In this document: one piece after another, positions 7,492 through 16,856 of the stretch | Position numbering within the stretch: position 1 is the first letter of the stretch | Layout of the letters: each line of letters opens with the position of its first letter | DNA from: Desulfobulbaceae bacterium | GTDB taxonomy: Bacteria; Desulfobacterota; Desulfobulbia; Desulfobulbales; Desulfocapsaceae | Assembly: GCA_004796425.1 (NCBI GenBank) | Contig: QZLB01000164.1 | Coordinates: 1-36,349, forward strand | Reading direction: 5' to 3' | DNA: 36,349 nucleotides | Notes under the pieces: generated by a model | Databases searched by the model: none | Told to the model about the DNA's origin: nothing | The model's input: the letters and a program-made list of their open reading frames with translations, nothing else | Made by a program: the position numbers and the translations under genes

Positions 7492-8445
7492 TCATGCATC
7501 TGTGCCACCAAGCGCCTTATGAAACAAGTCCGAGACCTGAGCAAACAATTTTATGGTTTCAAGTGAGCTTTTCAGCCGATCAGAATCATAGAGAAAATCT
7601 TTTAAGAACATGATCTCAGATGCTTTCAAATACACATGGAAAGGATCTGTCATGGAATTCCCGAACAGCTTATTAATGATCTCGGCAATTGAATACTTTG
7701 TGATGTACGGTCGTATCTGATTGGCCCGTACCAATGTTTTCGAAATATAAAACAGGATGATATCATCGACATTTTCAACCTTCTTACGATGACCGGGAAG
7801 AATAGTCCGATCCTGAAGAGAACAAAGCTTGATGATGGACTGGCAATAGGCCTGGTAATTATTGAACCGGCCACCCTGCTCCAGATCCACGTCCAGAAGC
7901 GGCGATTGGAAAATACCTTTGAGCAGCGTATCTCCGGTAATCGCCCACTCTGAGGTGGCATATACCAGATCACTCTGTGAATGACCGGCACAACCAAGCA
8001 CTTCTACCCCAAGACGTTCTGGGATATCGCTTTCAGCGATCCTGAAATTATCCGGTAGCGGCGGAAATAACACCCCCCGGTAAAATGATGCCCGCAGATC
8101 ATCCAGGTAGTGCTCATCAAAACCCATTTCGGTGAGCAGCTGGTACAGACTTTCCATCCGCTCGTCACGTTGCTGGATTTTCAGCACATCGCGAAAGGGC
8201 AGATAAACCGTGGCTTCGGTGTTTTTTTCAAGCCAGGAGGATTGACCGTAATGGTCGAGGTGACAATGGGTAACGATAACGTGTTTGAGCCGGTCAAGAC
8301 TGATCTCTTTTTGGAGAAATTCCTGAGCGCGCTCAGTGGGTGGACCGGTATCAAACAGGACCAGATCTCCGTCAAGTTCTACCGTATAACAATGGACCGG
8401 CCCCACCATATAGGGAGTATCTACCGTATGCTGTGTTGGTATCAT
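7492..8445 (-). CDS. Metallo-beta-lactamase-fold hydrolase
   Basis: 317 residues. The MBL signature HCHLDH is present (His60, His62, Asp64, His65 within VTHCHLDHYGQSSWL), followed by GHSQSDLVY and TGDTLL, which supply further metal ligands. This is a glyoxalase II-like or lactonase-like cytoplasmic hydrolase. With a thioesterase-like protein and an acyl-CoA dehydrogenase downstream, thioester hydrolysis is a reasonable guess, but the substrate is unknown. It is the first gene of its apparent operon and follows a strong hairpin that separates it from the fad operon. The region just upstream of its ATG (GGGGCGGGA) is a poor ribosome binding site, and no clear promoter was found. Confidence 0.85.
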   Translation of the reverse strand: MIPTQHTVDTPYMVGPVHCYTVELDGDLVLFDTGPPTERAQEFLQKEISLDRLKHVIVTHCHLDHYGQSSWLEKNTEATVYLPFRDVLKIQQRDERMESLYQLLTEMGFDEHYLDDLRASFYRGVLFPPLPDNFRIAESDIPERLGVEVLGCAGHSQSDLVYATSEWAITGDTLLKGIFQSPLLDVDLEQGGRFNNYQAYCQSIIKLCSLQDRTILPGHRKKVENVDDIILFYISKTLVRANQIRPYITKYSIAEIINKLFGNSMTDPFHVYLKASEIMFLKDFLYDSDRLKSSLETIKLFAQVSDLFHKALGGTDA

Positions 8446-8486
8446 TCCCGCCCCATGCCATTATTTTTCGGAACGCTCAGACAATA

Positions 8487-8521
8487 CACCCCCCTGAACT
8501 CAAAGTGAGCTCAGGGGGGTG
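8487..8521 (-). terminator. Strong hairpin after the fad operon
   Basis: A 16-bp stem (8487-8502 with 8506-8521) has a 3-nt loop and one mismatch, with six consecutive C:G pairs in the middle. It starts 5 nt after the fadE stop codon on the minus strand. No long T-run follows on either strand, so it may be an imperfect intrinsic terminator or a 3'-end-stabilising structure that reduces transcription into the hydrolase operon. Confidence 0.6.
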
Positions 8522-8526
8522 AGTGA

Positions 8527-10308
8527 TTAGCCAAACAGGTATTTTTCTTCTTCGCACGCAACTTCAGCGAGCAGACGTTTTGCCGCCAGCAGGCCGGTTG
8601 CATCATACTTTGCAAAGCGTCGGCAACCAGAGAGGATCATGGTCAAGGTATCACCCTCTTCTACATAGAAGGCACCTTTGCGTGCAGCAGTACCAATTGC
8701 TTCGGTGGCGGTAAAGGTGAATACTTTCACTGCTGCTTTGAGCAGTTCCTGTTTCTTTTCGCTCACCTTCGCAAAACACTTCTCAGCACGAAGCACGGCA
8801 CTTTCAATGGCGAAAATCTGGATTGCAATATCAGCGGCTGCCATCAGGATTTCCTGCTCTTCGGCAATCTTGTCCATAAATTTCTGAACACCAGTACCTG
8901 CAAGAATCAGAAAGAGGGTCTTGATGTTTTTAATAAGCGCTTTCTCGGCAGCAAAGAGCACCGAATCATCAATTTCCTCAAAGCTCGGTGTCATGAGTGA
9001 TTCAAACGCTTTCATTGCTTCGGCCTGAAGCGGTAGTTCACCCTTCATGGCCTTTCGTAAAATCATACCGGGAATCAGCAGCCGGTTAATTTCGTTGGTG
9101 CCTTCAAAAATCCTGTTGATGCGCTCATCGCGATAATAGCGCTCGGCTGGATACTCGCTGCAAAACCCGTAGCCGCCGTGAATCTGGACCACCTCATCAA
9201 CGGTCTGGGCCAGAACCTCTGAACAGAACACCTTGGAAATTCCGCATTCGGGGGCAAACTCTTCAATACCCTTCTGGTATTCTTCGTAGTAATTGTCAAT
9301 CCCCTTATCGATGGTGGCCAGTTTGTCATCGAGCAATCCGGCCAGACGATATACCAGAGATTCAGACGCATAAATTGCTGCGGTAAGATCTGCAACCTTT
9401 TCCTTTATTGCGCCGAATTTGCTGATCTGGGTATTAAACTGTTTTCTTTCGTTGGCATATTTGATGCCTTCCACCAGCGCCATCTTCGAGGCTCCGGTGA
9501 CGCCTGCCCCAAGCTTGAAGCGACCGACGTTGAGTACGTTAAAGGCAATCTTATGGCCTTTGCCAATTTCACCCAGCAGGTTTTCCACCGGTACCTTACA
9601 ATTATCCAGAATAATCTGGGTGGTCGAAGAACCTTTGATTCCCATCTTCTTCTCTTCAGCACCGACAACCAACCCTTCAAAACTTTTCTCTACCAGAAAA
9701 GCAGTGAAATGCTCTTTGTCAATCTTGGCAAAAACCGTAAAAAGTTCAGCAAATCCACCATTGGTAATATACTGCTTGGTACCGTTGAGGATGTAGTGCT
9801 TGCCATCTTCTGAGAGCACGGCACTGGCCTGGGCACCAAGGGCGTCACTTCCAGAGCCTGGTTCGGTCAGACAATAGGCGGCACACCATTCACCGGAGAT
9901 GATCTTCTCCAGATATTTTTCTTTCTGCTCATGGGTTCCATAGTAAATAAGCGGCAAGGTACCGATGCCGGTATGAGCGGCATAGGCGACAGAAAAAGAA
10001 CCACCCTGAGATACCTTTTCGGCAACCAGCATACTTGAGGCTTTGTCCAATTCAAGCCCGCCATATTCCTCGGGCGCATCCATCATCAGCAACCCCAGCT
10101 CACCACATTTCTGCATTCCCGCAACGACCAGATCAAAATTCTGTTTATCGATCTCTTCGATATGAGGGACAATTTCATTTTCGACAAACTGTTCGGTGGT
10201 CTCTGCGAATTGACGCTGCTCATCACTGAAATCTTCAGGAGTAAACACATCCTCACAGGCCACATCGGCAATCAGATATTCACCACCTTTAAAAATTTTC
10301 TCTGCCAT
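8527..10308 (-). CDS. fadE: Long-chain acyl-CoA dehydrogenase, FadE of the fadNAE type
   Basis: 593 residues, close to the 594 of B. subtilis FadE and carrying the long C-terminal extension of very-long-chain enzymes. Both acyl-CoA dehydrogenase signatures are present: CLTEPGSGSDALGAQ (146-160) and QIHGGYGFCSEYPAERYYRD (375-394). FEGTNEINR has Glu402 in the place of the catalytic base. It is an FAD enzyme forming 2-enoyl-CoA and giving electrons to Etf. The start has AAGGTG upstream of ATG. It is the last gene of fadD-fadN-fadA-fadE, 28 bp after fadA, and is followed at once by a strong hairpin. Chain-length preference is inferred from similarity only. Confidence 0.93.
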   Translation of the reverse strand: MAEKIFKGGEYLIADVACEDVFTPEDFSDEQRQFAETTEQFVENEIVPHIEEIDKQNFDLVVAGMQKCGELGLLMMDAPEEYGGLELDKASSMLVAEKVSQGGSFSVAYAAHTGIGTLPLIYYGTHEQKEKYLEKIISGEWCAAYCLTEPGSGSDALGAQASAVLSEDGKHYILNGTKQYITNGGFAELFTVFAKIDKEHFTAFLVEKSFEGLVVGAEEKKMGIKGSSTTQIILDNCKVPVENLLGEIGKGHKIAFNVLNVGRFKLGAGVTGASKMALVEGIKYANERKQFNTQISKFGAIKEKVADLTAAIYASESLVYRLAGLLDDKLATIDKGIDNYYEEYQKGIEEFAPECGISKVFCSEVLAQTVDEVVQIHGGYGFCSEYPAERYYRDERINRIFEGTNEINRLLIPGMILRKAMKGELPLQAEAMKAFESLMTPSFEEIDDSVLFAAEKALIKNIKTLFLILAGTGVQKFMDKIAEEQEILMAAADIAIQIFAIESAVLRAEKCFAKVSEKKQELLKAAVKVFTFTATEAIGTAARKGAFYVEEGDTLTMILSGCRRFAKYDATGLLAAKRLLAEVACEEEKYLFG

Positions 10309-10336
10309 ATCATCACCTTCTGATCAAGTTGACCAA

Positions 10337-11509
10337 TTAAAGTCTTTCGAAAAGTCCCGCAGCGCCCATACCACCGCCAATGCACATCGAGACTAAGCCA
10401 TATTTCAGATTTCTGCGTCCCATTTCATGGAGCAGCGTTGTCGTTAATTTAGCACCGGTACAGCCCAGTGGGTGGCCAAGAGCAATCGCCCCGCCATTGA
10501 CATTCACGATGTCTCTGTCCAGACCAAGTTCCTGGATTACGGCCAGAGCCTGAGCAGCAAACGCCTCATTCAACTCTATCAACTGGATATCATCCTGTTT
10601 GAGTCCTGCAAGCTCCAAGGCCTTTGGAATTGCAGCCACGGGGCCAATTCCCATCACCTCTGGCGGCACTCCCTTTACCGCAAATGACAGATATCGAGCC
10701 ATGGGATCTTTGCCCAGTTCCTTGAGGAAGTCCTCTGAAACGATCATTGCACACGCCGCACCATCGGTCATCTGTGAGGAGTTACCTGCCGTAACCGGAC
10801 CGCCGACTTTAAAAGCCGGCCGTAATCTGGCCAGTGTTTCAACGGTCGTTCCCGGGCGAACACCATCGTCCACCGTGACCTGCTCCTTGACCCTGGTCAT
10901 TTTGCCATCAACCAGTTTATCAATTTCGATTTCGACCGGGATGATTTCATCAGCAAAGGTTCCCGATTCGATCGCTTTTGCCGCTTTAGCGTTACTCTGG
11001 ACGGCAAACTCATCCATCATCGCCCGGTCAATTCCATATTTTTCTGCCACCAGCTCAGCTGTCACGCCCATTGACGAGAAGGCCTCCGGCCAGTCCACCA
11101 TCATCCCGGGATTGGCACTGTATTTCAGCCCGCCCAGTGGTACACATGACATTGACTCGACCCCACCGGCGATGATACAGTCCGCAGCCCCAAGCATTAC
11201 CCGCTCGGCAGCCATGGAAATCGTCTGCAGTCCTGATGAGCAGAAGCGATTAATCGTCTGTCCCGGTACCTCGATGGGTAGACCGGCTTTCATCGCCGCT
11301 ACCCGGCCGACATTCATACCCTGTTCCGCCTCGGGGAATGCGCATCCCAGGTACACATCCTCAACTTTGGCAGGATCAACACCCGTGCGTTCAACCAGAC
11401 CGCTGATTGCAATAGCCGCCAGGTCATCCGGACGCATGTCTTTGAATTTCCCTTTGTTTGCCCGGCATCCCGGTGTCCGGTAACTGGCAAGTACATAGGC
11501 TGTTTTCAT
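10337..11509 (-). CDS. fadA: Acetyl-CoA acyltransferase (3-ketoacyl-CoA thiolase)
   Basis: 390 residues, the usual thiolase length. The nucleophile lies in [11 protein letters not shown] (Cys90). The second catalytic region is [10 protein letters not shown] (His346) and the acid/base Cys376 is in [19 protein letters not shown] is also conserved. It cleaves 3-ketoacyl-CoA with CoA to acetyl-CoA and a chain two carbons shorter, the last step of beta-oxidation. It lies 39 bp after fadN with a good AGAGGAA site before ATG. The neighbours make a degradative role more likely than acetoacetyl-CoA synthesis. Confidence 0.95.
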   Translation of the reverse strand: MKTAYVLASYRTPGCRANKGKFKDMRPDDLAAIAISGLVERTGVDPAKVEDVYLGCAFPEAEQGMNVGRVAAMKAGLPIEVPGQTINRFCSSGLQTISMAAERVMLGAADCIIAGGVESMSCVPLGGLKYSANPGMMVDWPEAFSSMGVTAELVAEKYGIDRAMMDEFAVQSNAKAAKAIESGTFADEIIPVEIEIDKLVDGKMTRVKEQVTVDDGVRPGTTVETLARLRPAFKVGGPVTAGNSSQMTDGAACAMIVSEDFLKELGKDPMARYLSFAVKGVPPEVMGIGPVAAIPKALELAGLKQDDIQLIELNEAFAAQALAVIQELGLDRDIVNVNGGAIALGHPLGCTGAKLTTTLLHEMGRRNLKYGLVSMCIGGGMGAAGLFERL

Positions 11510-11548
11510 GATATATTCCTCTCTTGTCGCCTTGCGTTTTTGACGAGA

Positions 11549-13936
11549 TCAGTTTCTGAGCGGTTTACCTGTTTTCAGCATGTGCTGGATTCGCTCAGCT
11601 GTTTTTTTGTTGCCACAGAGTTTTAGAAAACTTTCACGTTCAAGCTGGAGCAGATACTCTTCAGTAACCAGTGTACCGGAGTTCACATCACCACCGCAGA
11701 TCACGTCGGCAATCACACCCCCCATCTCTGCTTCATATTCAGTGACAAAATTACCCATCATCATATTCCAGAGCTGGCTCTTGATGCTCGCTGCTACGTT
11801 CCTGCCTGGTACCGGAATATTTTGCAGCGGCTTCTGGGGGCGATAATTAACCGCCAGGCCCAAGACCTTCTGCTTGGCATCAGCAATCTGCCGATCAATA
11901 TCCATGGAGATACTGTCACCATCCCGCATATAGCCCATTCCTTTGAGCTCGGCGGCTCCCATGGAGACCTGAGCCATGGCGATCTGCTTGAAATTTTTGA
12001 ATATAAACGGTTGCACGTCAGTATCGAACTTTTGCGAGAGCTCGACTGCCCTGAGACACATCTCCTTGGTACCGCCGCCAGCCGGCAGCAGTCCGACTCC
12101 GATTTCGACTAATCCCATATAGGTCTCTGCATACGCAGTGATTGAATCGGCATGGAGACAGAACTCACAGCCGCCCCCCAGGGTCATGTTAAACGGTGCG
12201 GCCACAACCGGGACTCGCGCATATTTGACGGCCATTGTCGCCTTCTGGAAGGAGCGGAGCACCATGTTAATGTCATCAAAGGCTCCTTCTGCCAGTGCCA
12301 CGGCCAGCATCATCAGGTTCGCCCCAACTGAAAAATTAGCTCCCCGGTTGGCAATTACCAGGCCGGTTCCTTCTTCCTCGGCCCGCTTGATGGCCTTGTG
12401 CGTCATGGCCAAGATATCACCACTGATGGCATTCATTTTCGAATGGAACTCAAAGCAGAAAACACCGTCGCCCAGATCTATTACTGAACAGTTCGCGTTT
12501 TTCTCAACGACGCGATCCGCTTTTTTCAGGATTTCCAGTTGGATCTCGCCTTCTTTGAGCGCCACCGGCTTGTAAACTTTCTCCAGTACATCAAAATATT
12601 CTTTGGTTCCATCGTCAGCAAACCGATAAAAAGAGTCGAGCCCCTTCATGAATTCAGGCACCGCGATTCCGTCTTTTTCTGCCCGCTTCACAAAGGATCC
12701 GACCCCGATTGCATCAAGCATTTCAAACGGTCCGATTTCCCAGTTAAACCCCCATCGCATGGCATTATCAATATTTACAATATCATCAGCTATTTCAGGA
12801 ATACGATTGGCTGCATAGATCAGGGAATCCCGCAACGTACACCAGGCATACTGGGCGCCTTTGTCAGCTCCGCCAACTACACTCTTGATGCGTTGCCCGA
12901 CATCATCCACCTGTTTGACCATCTGGATCGAAGCGAACTTGGGTTTTTCCAACGGCTTGTATTCGCCACTTTTGTAATCGAAGTAAAAAATCTGTCGTTT
13001 GCCATCGACCATTTCTTTCTTGTAAAAGCCCTGCTTGGTCTTGTTGCCGAGCATTTTCTTCTCTATCATCTGGGCCATGAAATCTGGGAGTTTAAAGACA
13101 TCCCGTTCTTCATCTTCTGGAAGCTGGTCATAAGAGTTGGTACCGACATGAGCAAGGGTATCGAGTCCGACCAGATCCGCGGTTCTGAAAGCTGCACTCT
13201 TCGGACGACCGGTTGCCGGACCCGAAACAGCGTCAACTTCCTCAACCGTCATGTCAAGTTCCTGCATGTGCTGAATACCCTTGTAGATTGCATAGACACC
13301 AATACGGTTGGCGATGAAATTCGCGGTATCTTTGGCGTACACAATACCCTTGCCAAGTCGCTTACTCATGAAATCAGCCATTCCCTGGACCACTGCGGGG
13401 TCAGTATCCTTACATGGCACGATTTCCATCAATCGCATGTAGCGCGGTGGATTGAAGAAATGAGTAACGAGAAAATTTTTCCGTACTTCAAGAGGCAGCG
13501 CTTCTGCCATTTCATTCACTGAAAGACCGCTGGTATTGGTCGACAGAATCGCTCCTTCTGAAAGATGGGGAAGGATTTTTTTCAATAGATCAAGTTTGAT
13601 CGGCATGTATTCAACAACCACCTCGACGATCCAGTCACATCCAGCGAGCTTCTCCAGATCATCTTCAAGATTACCCACTTCGATCTGCGTGGCATACTCT
13701 TTAAGATAAAATGGTGCCGGCTTCATCTTCAGCAGCCCATCCAGACCAGCCTGGGAAATTCTGTTTCTTACTGGTGCACTCTCAAGTGTAAGACCCTTGG
13801 CTTTCTCCTGCTCTGTCAGCTCCCTGGGAACGATGTCGAGCATCAGGACTTCAAGCCCTCCATTTGCCAGGTGGGCAGCAATTGTTGCGCCCATGACACC
13901 GGCGCCAAGAACTGCAACTCGATTAATCTGCCTCAT
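11549..13936 (-). CDS. fadN: 3-hydroxyacyl-CoA dehydrogenase / enoyl-CoA hydratase, FadN type
   Basis: 795 residues. The NAD-binding 3-hydroxyacyl-CoA dehydrogenase part comes first: VAVLGAGVMGATIA near the N-terminus, with catalytic THFFNPP and MEIV. The crotonase (hydratase) domain is C-terminal, with the oxyanion-hole stretch GANFSVGANL and two Glu in GGGCEF and LVEIGVGLLPAGGGT, matching the catalytic pair of hydratases. This order is the reverse of E. coli FadB/FadJ and matches B. subtilis FadN (about 789 residues). It performs the hydration and oxidation steps of beta-oxidation. Its ATG overlaps the fadD stop codon (ATGA), with GGAG upstream, so translation is coupled. Confidence 0.93.
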   Translation of the reverse strand: MRQINRVAVLGAGVMGATIAAHLANGGLEVLMLDIVPRELTEQEKAKGLTLESAPVRNRISQAGLDGLLKMKPAPFYLKEYATQIEVGNLEDDLEKLAGCDWIVEVVVEYMPIKLDLLKKILPHLSEGAILSTNTSGLSVNEMAEALPLEVRKNFLVTHFFNPPRYMRLMEIVPCKDTDPAVVQGMADFMSKRLGKGIVYAKDTANFIANRIGVYAIYKGIQHMQELDMTVEEVDAVSGPATGRPKSAAFRTADLVGLDTLAHVGTNSYDQLPEDEERDVFKLPDFMAQMIEKKMLGNKTKQGFYKKEMVDGKRQIFYFDYKSGEYKPLEKPKFASIQMVKQVDDVGQRIKSVVGGADKGAQYAWCTLRDSLIYAANRIPEIADDIVNIDNAMRWGFNWEIGPFEMLDAIGVGSFVKRAEKDGIAVPEFMKGLDSFYRFADDGTKEYFDVLEKVYKPVALKEGEIQLEILKKADRVVEKNANCSVIDLGDGVFCFEFHSKMNAISGDILAMTHKAIKRAEEEGTGLVIANRGANFSVGANLMMLAVALAEGAFDDINMVLRSFQKATMAVKYARVPVVAAPFNMTLGGGCEFCLHADSITAYAETYMGLVEIGVGLLPAGGGTKEMCLRAVELSQKFDTDVQPFIFKNFKQIAMAQVSMGAAELKGMGYMRDGDSISMDIDRQIADAKQKVLGLAVNYRPQKPLQNIPVPGRNVAASIKSQLWNMMMGNFVTEYEAEMGGVIADVICGGDVNSGTLVTEEYLLQLERESFLKLCGNKKTAERIQHMLKTGKPLRN

Positions 13937-15789
13937 TTGTCATCTCCATCCTTGTTTTTTTGACCAAACACCAGGCCATTGCCATTAGCCATGTACATTT
14001 CTTCGACAATGCCTTTGTATTTATTGTAAATTTCCTTGCGCTTCAGCTTCAGCGTCGGGGTCAGTTCCCCACCCTCTATGGTGAATTCATGGGGAATCAG
14101 GGCAAAATATTTGATAGTGCTGTATGGGGGCTGATCTTTATTCAGCTCCTCAATTCTTTCTGTGTAGAGTTTTTGTATACGACTGCTTTTCACCAGTTCT
14201 TCTGTATCGAGATAGTCAAGTTGTTCCTCTCGCGCCATGTCAATCAAGCGTTCAAGATTTGGCGTCAGTAGTGCCACCAGGTATGGCTTGCGATCACCGA
14301 AAACGATGGCCTGGGAGATATATTTGTCCAGTTTCAGTTCATTTTCGATTGGTTGAGGTGCTATGTTCTTGCCACCAGCCGTAACAATGATTTCCTTTTT
14401 ACGGTCAATGATGTAGACAAAACCGTCTTCATCAATCCTGGCGATATCACCGGTTCTGAACCAGCCATCATCAAACGCATCACTGGTAGCCTGGTCGTTT
14501 TTATAGTAGCCCCCCATAACCTGCGGTCCCCTGGCCAGCAACTCTCCATCTTCAGCGACTTTGAGCTCAGTGAGATCAAGCGGTTTGCCAACTGAATCAA
14601 AACGTACCTCATCAATACTGCTCAGGGTCAGAGCCGGGCTTGTCTCGGTTAAGCCATAGCCATTATAGACCGGGATCCCAATCGACCACATGAACTCGTT
14701 GATAGTCTTGTCCAGGGGTGCTCCACCACAGATGAACCCTTTGAGCTTGCCGCCAAAACGGGCTCTGATTTTCCTGAAAACCAACCGGTCGAAAAAGCGA
14801 TATTTCAAGCCAAGCAAGCCAACCGGCTCTTTACGAATGTACTTCTTATTGACATACTCTCGGCCAACGGCTAGCGCCTGGTGGAAGAGATTTTTCCGAA
14901 ATGAGCTCATCTGGTGAGCACTCTCGAACACCCGTGAATAGATCTTCTCAAAAAGACGCGGGACACTCACCATCCAGGTTGGCTGTATCTCGACCATATT
15001 TTCCATTACCTTTCTGACATCCTCGGCAAAGGCAACATGCTGACCACTGAGTAGCGTGGCATAGTATCCACCAGTGCGTTCCAGTACGTGGCTCAAGGGG
15101 AGAAAGCTGAGGAACGTTTCACTTTCGGTAAGCGCACCCAACTTCTTGAGCCCGTACTGGGAATTGCACATCACATTGTATTGTGTGAGGATCACCCCTT
15201 TGGGAACACCGGTTGTTCCGGAAGTGTAGATGACCGTTATGGTGTCCTTCTGGGTAATTTTATCGATCCGCTCTTCAATTTCCTGCTTCTCATCTTTCGC
15301 TAACGGGGTAGAAACTTCCGAGAGCTGGTACTGGGTGTATACCGGAAAGCTCCGATCACCCATAAACCGCTCGTAAGAGATCACCAGCTCAACGCCGGGG
15401 ATTTCATCCCGTACCGACAGCAATTTTTCATACTGCGCCTTGGTCGACACAAAAACGATGCGTGCATCACAATGATTGATGATGTACGCAGCTTGCTGTC
15501 CGGTGTTGGTAGCGTAAATCGGTACGGTGATACCACCGGCACTCTGAATACCAAAATCGGAGATTGCCCACCCAAGGCGGTTCTCAGAAAAAATCGCCAC
15601 CCGGTCCCCCGGTTTCATGCCAGCTTTGGCTAACCCCCGTGCCAGCAGCAAAACCCGATCATAAAACTCCTGATACGTAAGTGACAGGTAGGTGTCCTGT
15701 TTTTTGTAACTAATTGCGGTACGCTGCCCGAATTTCTGGGCATTGTCCTTCAGAATTGCCGGAATTGACTGGTATGACAGAAAGTCCAT
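13933..15789 (-). CDS. fadD: Long-chain acyl-CoA synthetase (AMP-forming)
   Basis: 618 residues from the preferred start. The adenylate-forming signature YTSGTTGVPKG is at 188-198, followed by YNGYGLTETSPAL and GWFRTGDIARIDEDGF. It activates free fatty acids to acyl-CoA with ATP, feeding the pathway encoded downstream. I chose the ATG at 15789 (MDFLSYQSIPAILKD) because AAGGAG lies 10 nt upstream; an in-frame ATG at 15831 would add 14 residues but has no ribosome binding site. It is the first gene of the fad operon, with a promoter and operator about 75 nt upstream. The many Lys/Glu-rich loops and the length fit the FAA1/ACSL-like long-chain branch of the family. Confidence 0.92.
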   Translation of the reverse strand: MDFLSYQSIPAILKDNAQKFGQRTAISYKKQDTYLSLTYQEFYDRVLLLARGLAKAGMKPGDRVAIFSENRLGWAISDFGIQSAGGITVPIYATNTGQQAAYIINHCDARIVFVSTKAQYEKLLSVRDEIPGVELVISYERFMGDRSFPVYTQYQLSEVSTPLAKDEKQEIEERIDKITQKDTITVIYTSGTTGVPKGVILTQYNVMCNSQYGLKKLGALTESETFLSFLPLSHVLERTGGYYATLLSGQHVAFAEDVRKVMENMVEIQPTWMVSVPRLFEKIYSRVFESAHQMSSFRKNLFHQALAVGREYVNKKYIRKEPVGLLGLKYRFFDRLVFRKIRARFGGKLKGFICGGAPLDKTINEFMWSIGIPVYNGYGLTETSPALTLSSIDEVRFDSVGKPLDLTELKVAEDGELLARGPQVMGGYYKNDQATSDAFDDGWFRTGDIARIDEDGFVYIIDRKKEIIVTAGGKNIAPQPIENELKLDKYISQAIVFGDRKPYLVALLTPNLERLIDMAREEQLDYLDTEELVKSSRIQKLYTERIEELNKDQPPYSTIKYFALIPHEFTIEGGELTPTLKLKRKEIYNKYKGIVEEMYMANGNGLVFGQKNKDGDDK

Positions 15790-15865
15790 GATTCCACTTC
15801 TCCTTGGGAAAAAGCTCTCGGTTCCAATCATGCATCTACGATTTTTTCCATCCTCTTCTTCCGAC

Positions 15866-15894
15866 TGTATACCTTACCTTTACGTCCAAGTCAA
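15866..15894 (-). promoter_or_regulatory. fadD operon promoter with operator in the spacer
   Basis: On the minus strand TTGACT (15889-15894) and TATACA (15866-15871) are 17 bp apart. The spacer holds ACGTAAAGGT, the core shared with the oxidoreductase promoter and the MerR gene's upstream region. Predicted transcription starts about 70 nt before the chosen fadD ATG, supporting that start over the upstream one. Layout and spacing match the promoter at 2500-2528. Confidence 0.7.
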
Positions 15895-16423
15895 CCTGAT
15901 TTTTCAATAGCCCGAAACCGGTCTGTTCCTGACCCGCTCTGCGAGCTATTAAATGGCTACTTAATTTTACTATAACATCAATAAAATAGCAAGTTAGCAA
16001 TGAAAAACAAACCCTTTCAGAGAGCGCCTGGGAAGTACTTCAGCACGAGTTAGCATCAACCATGCTAGTATATTCTTTACGTAAAGTAGATTGCACAGAG
16101 AAATTCACCCGAAATTGACATCTTTACCGTTATATTTCGCACTCTCCAATCGATTTCACCCATGGAATACGCTGTAATCAAACATGCTTCGGAAGACAGG
16201 GTGGCGGTGCGGTGTGTCTTGACCATGTTCTATGGTTCGTCATGGATAGAGACAGTGGCTGCGATCAGAGCGAGACTCAATAAACTGCGGCGGGTTGAGA
16301 CGATTACGTGTAACGGTAAAAAAATAATGAGAATAGCAAGCATGGAAGCGCCAACCATACACCTGTGTTTCGAGAGAAATTACGCACGCTCCCCTTTAGA
16401 TAACTCCTTGCCCGGAAGAGAAC
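15895..16423. other. About 530 bp without a supported gene
   Basis: This stretch contains a distal operator-like palindrome at 16075-16086 and a short inverted repeat (TAGCAT, 5 nt, ATGCTA; 16051-16067). A 98-codon open frame at 16162-16458 has no ribosome binding site, no recognisable domain, and overlaps the end of the opposite gene, so I do not call it a gene. A TTGACA at 16115 has no -10 partner at a usable distance. Confidence 0.5.
16075..16086. promoter_or_regulatory. Distal CTTTACGTAAAG palindrome
   Basis: A perfect 12-bp palindrome with the same TTTACGTAAA core as the sites at the oxidoreductase and fadD promoters, about 190 bp upstream of the fadD promoter. A TATACT hexamer lies 2 bp away on the minus strand (16067-16072), but no acceptable -35 is seen. 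It could be an auxiliary operator or mark a second, regulator-dependent fad promoter. Confidence 0.45.
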
Positions 16424-16789
16424 CTACCGCCCCGGTAACAGCGGATTGCAATCTTTAATGGTCACCCTGCCCTGGAGCATATTTCCTTTAGAGTATTCAC
16501 TGAAGATACAGGTGTTGGTCTTGGGATCGTAATTTTCAATCCAGAGATTGTCATCCTTCCACGTTGCCCCCAGGTGCATTTGTCCCTCGGGTACATGTAT
16601 CGTCATTACTCCGCCATATCGTTTCACAAACACCTGTTGAAGTCCGAAATAATAGGTCACCCAACCAACAACCAGCACCACTGCTGCTGCGATGAGCGCC
16701 ACTTTGAGCTTTTCAGCTTTAATACCGAGAAGGTAGATAATCAAACCGACAAGCAGGAAGAGTACAAACCAATAGAGATAGGTAATCAT
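16424..16789 (-). CDS. Small membrane protein, unrecognised
   Basis: 121 residues from the ATG at 16789 (MITYLYWFVLFLLVG), which has AAAGGGAG about 9 nt upstream; an earlier ATG at 16816 has no such site. Two hydrophobic segments (about residues 3-22 and 28-52) are followed by a soluble C-terminal part of ~65 residues with a few Cys and short strand-like stretches (MTIHVPEGQMHLGATWKDDN). No family is recognised. It lies about 70 bp after the C_GCAxxG_C_C gene on the same strand and may be the last gene of a thyA transcript. Confidence 0.6.
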   Translation of the reverse strand: MITYLYWFVLFLLVGLIIYLLGIKAEKLKVALIAAAVVLVVGWVTYYFGLQQVFVKRYGGVMTIHVPEGQMHLGATWKDDNLWIENYDPKTNTCIFSEYSKGNMLQGRVTIKDCNPLLPGR

Positions 16790-16856
16790 CGCCGAGCTCC
16801 CTTTACCAGGATGCACGCGACTGCTGCTTGTGAGCGTACATCAGGTTGAATGTTAG

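Noticed and set aside
10599-11483. 294-codon plus-strand ORF
   Set aside because: Antisense to the thiolase gene, low-complexity Ser/Pro/Thr-rich product, no ribosome binding site.
12539-13522. 327-codon plus-strand ORF
   Set aside because: Lies entirely inside fadN in antisense; fadN has full catalytic motifs, so this is a shadow frame.
16300-16320. TTACGTGTAACGGTAA as another MerR operator
   Set aside because: Only partly matches the ACCTTTACGTAA core, is not symmetric, and has no promoter around it.
16162-16458. 98-codon plus-strand ORF in the gap upstream of fadD
   Set aside because: No ribosome binding site, no recognisable domain, odd composition, and its end overlaps the opposite-strand membrane protein gene.
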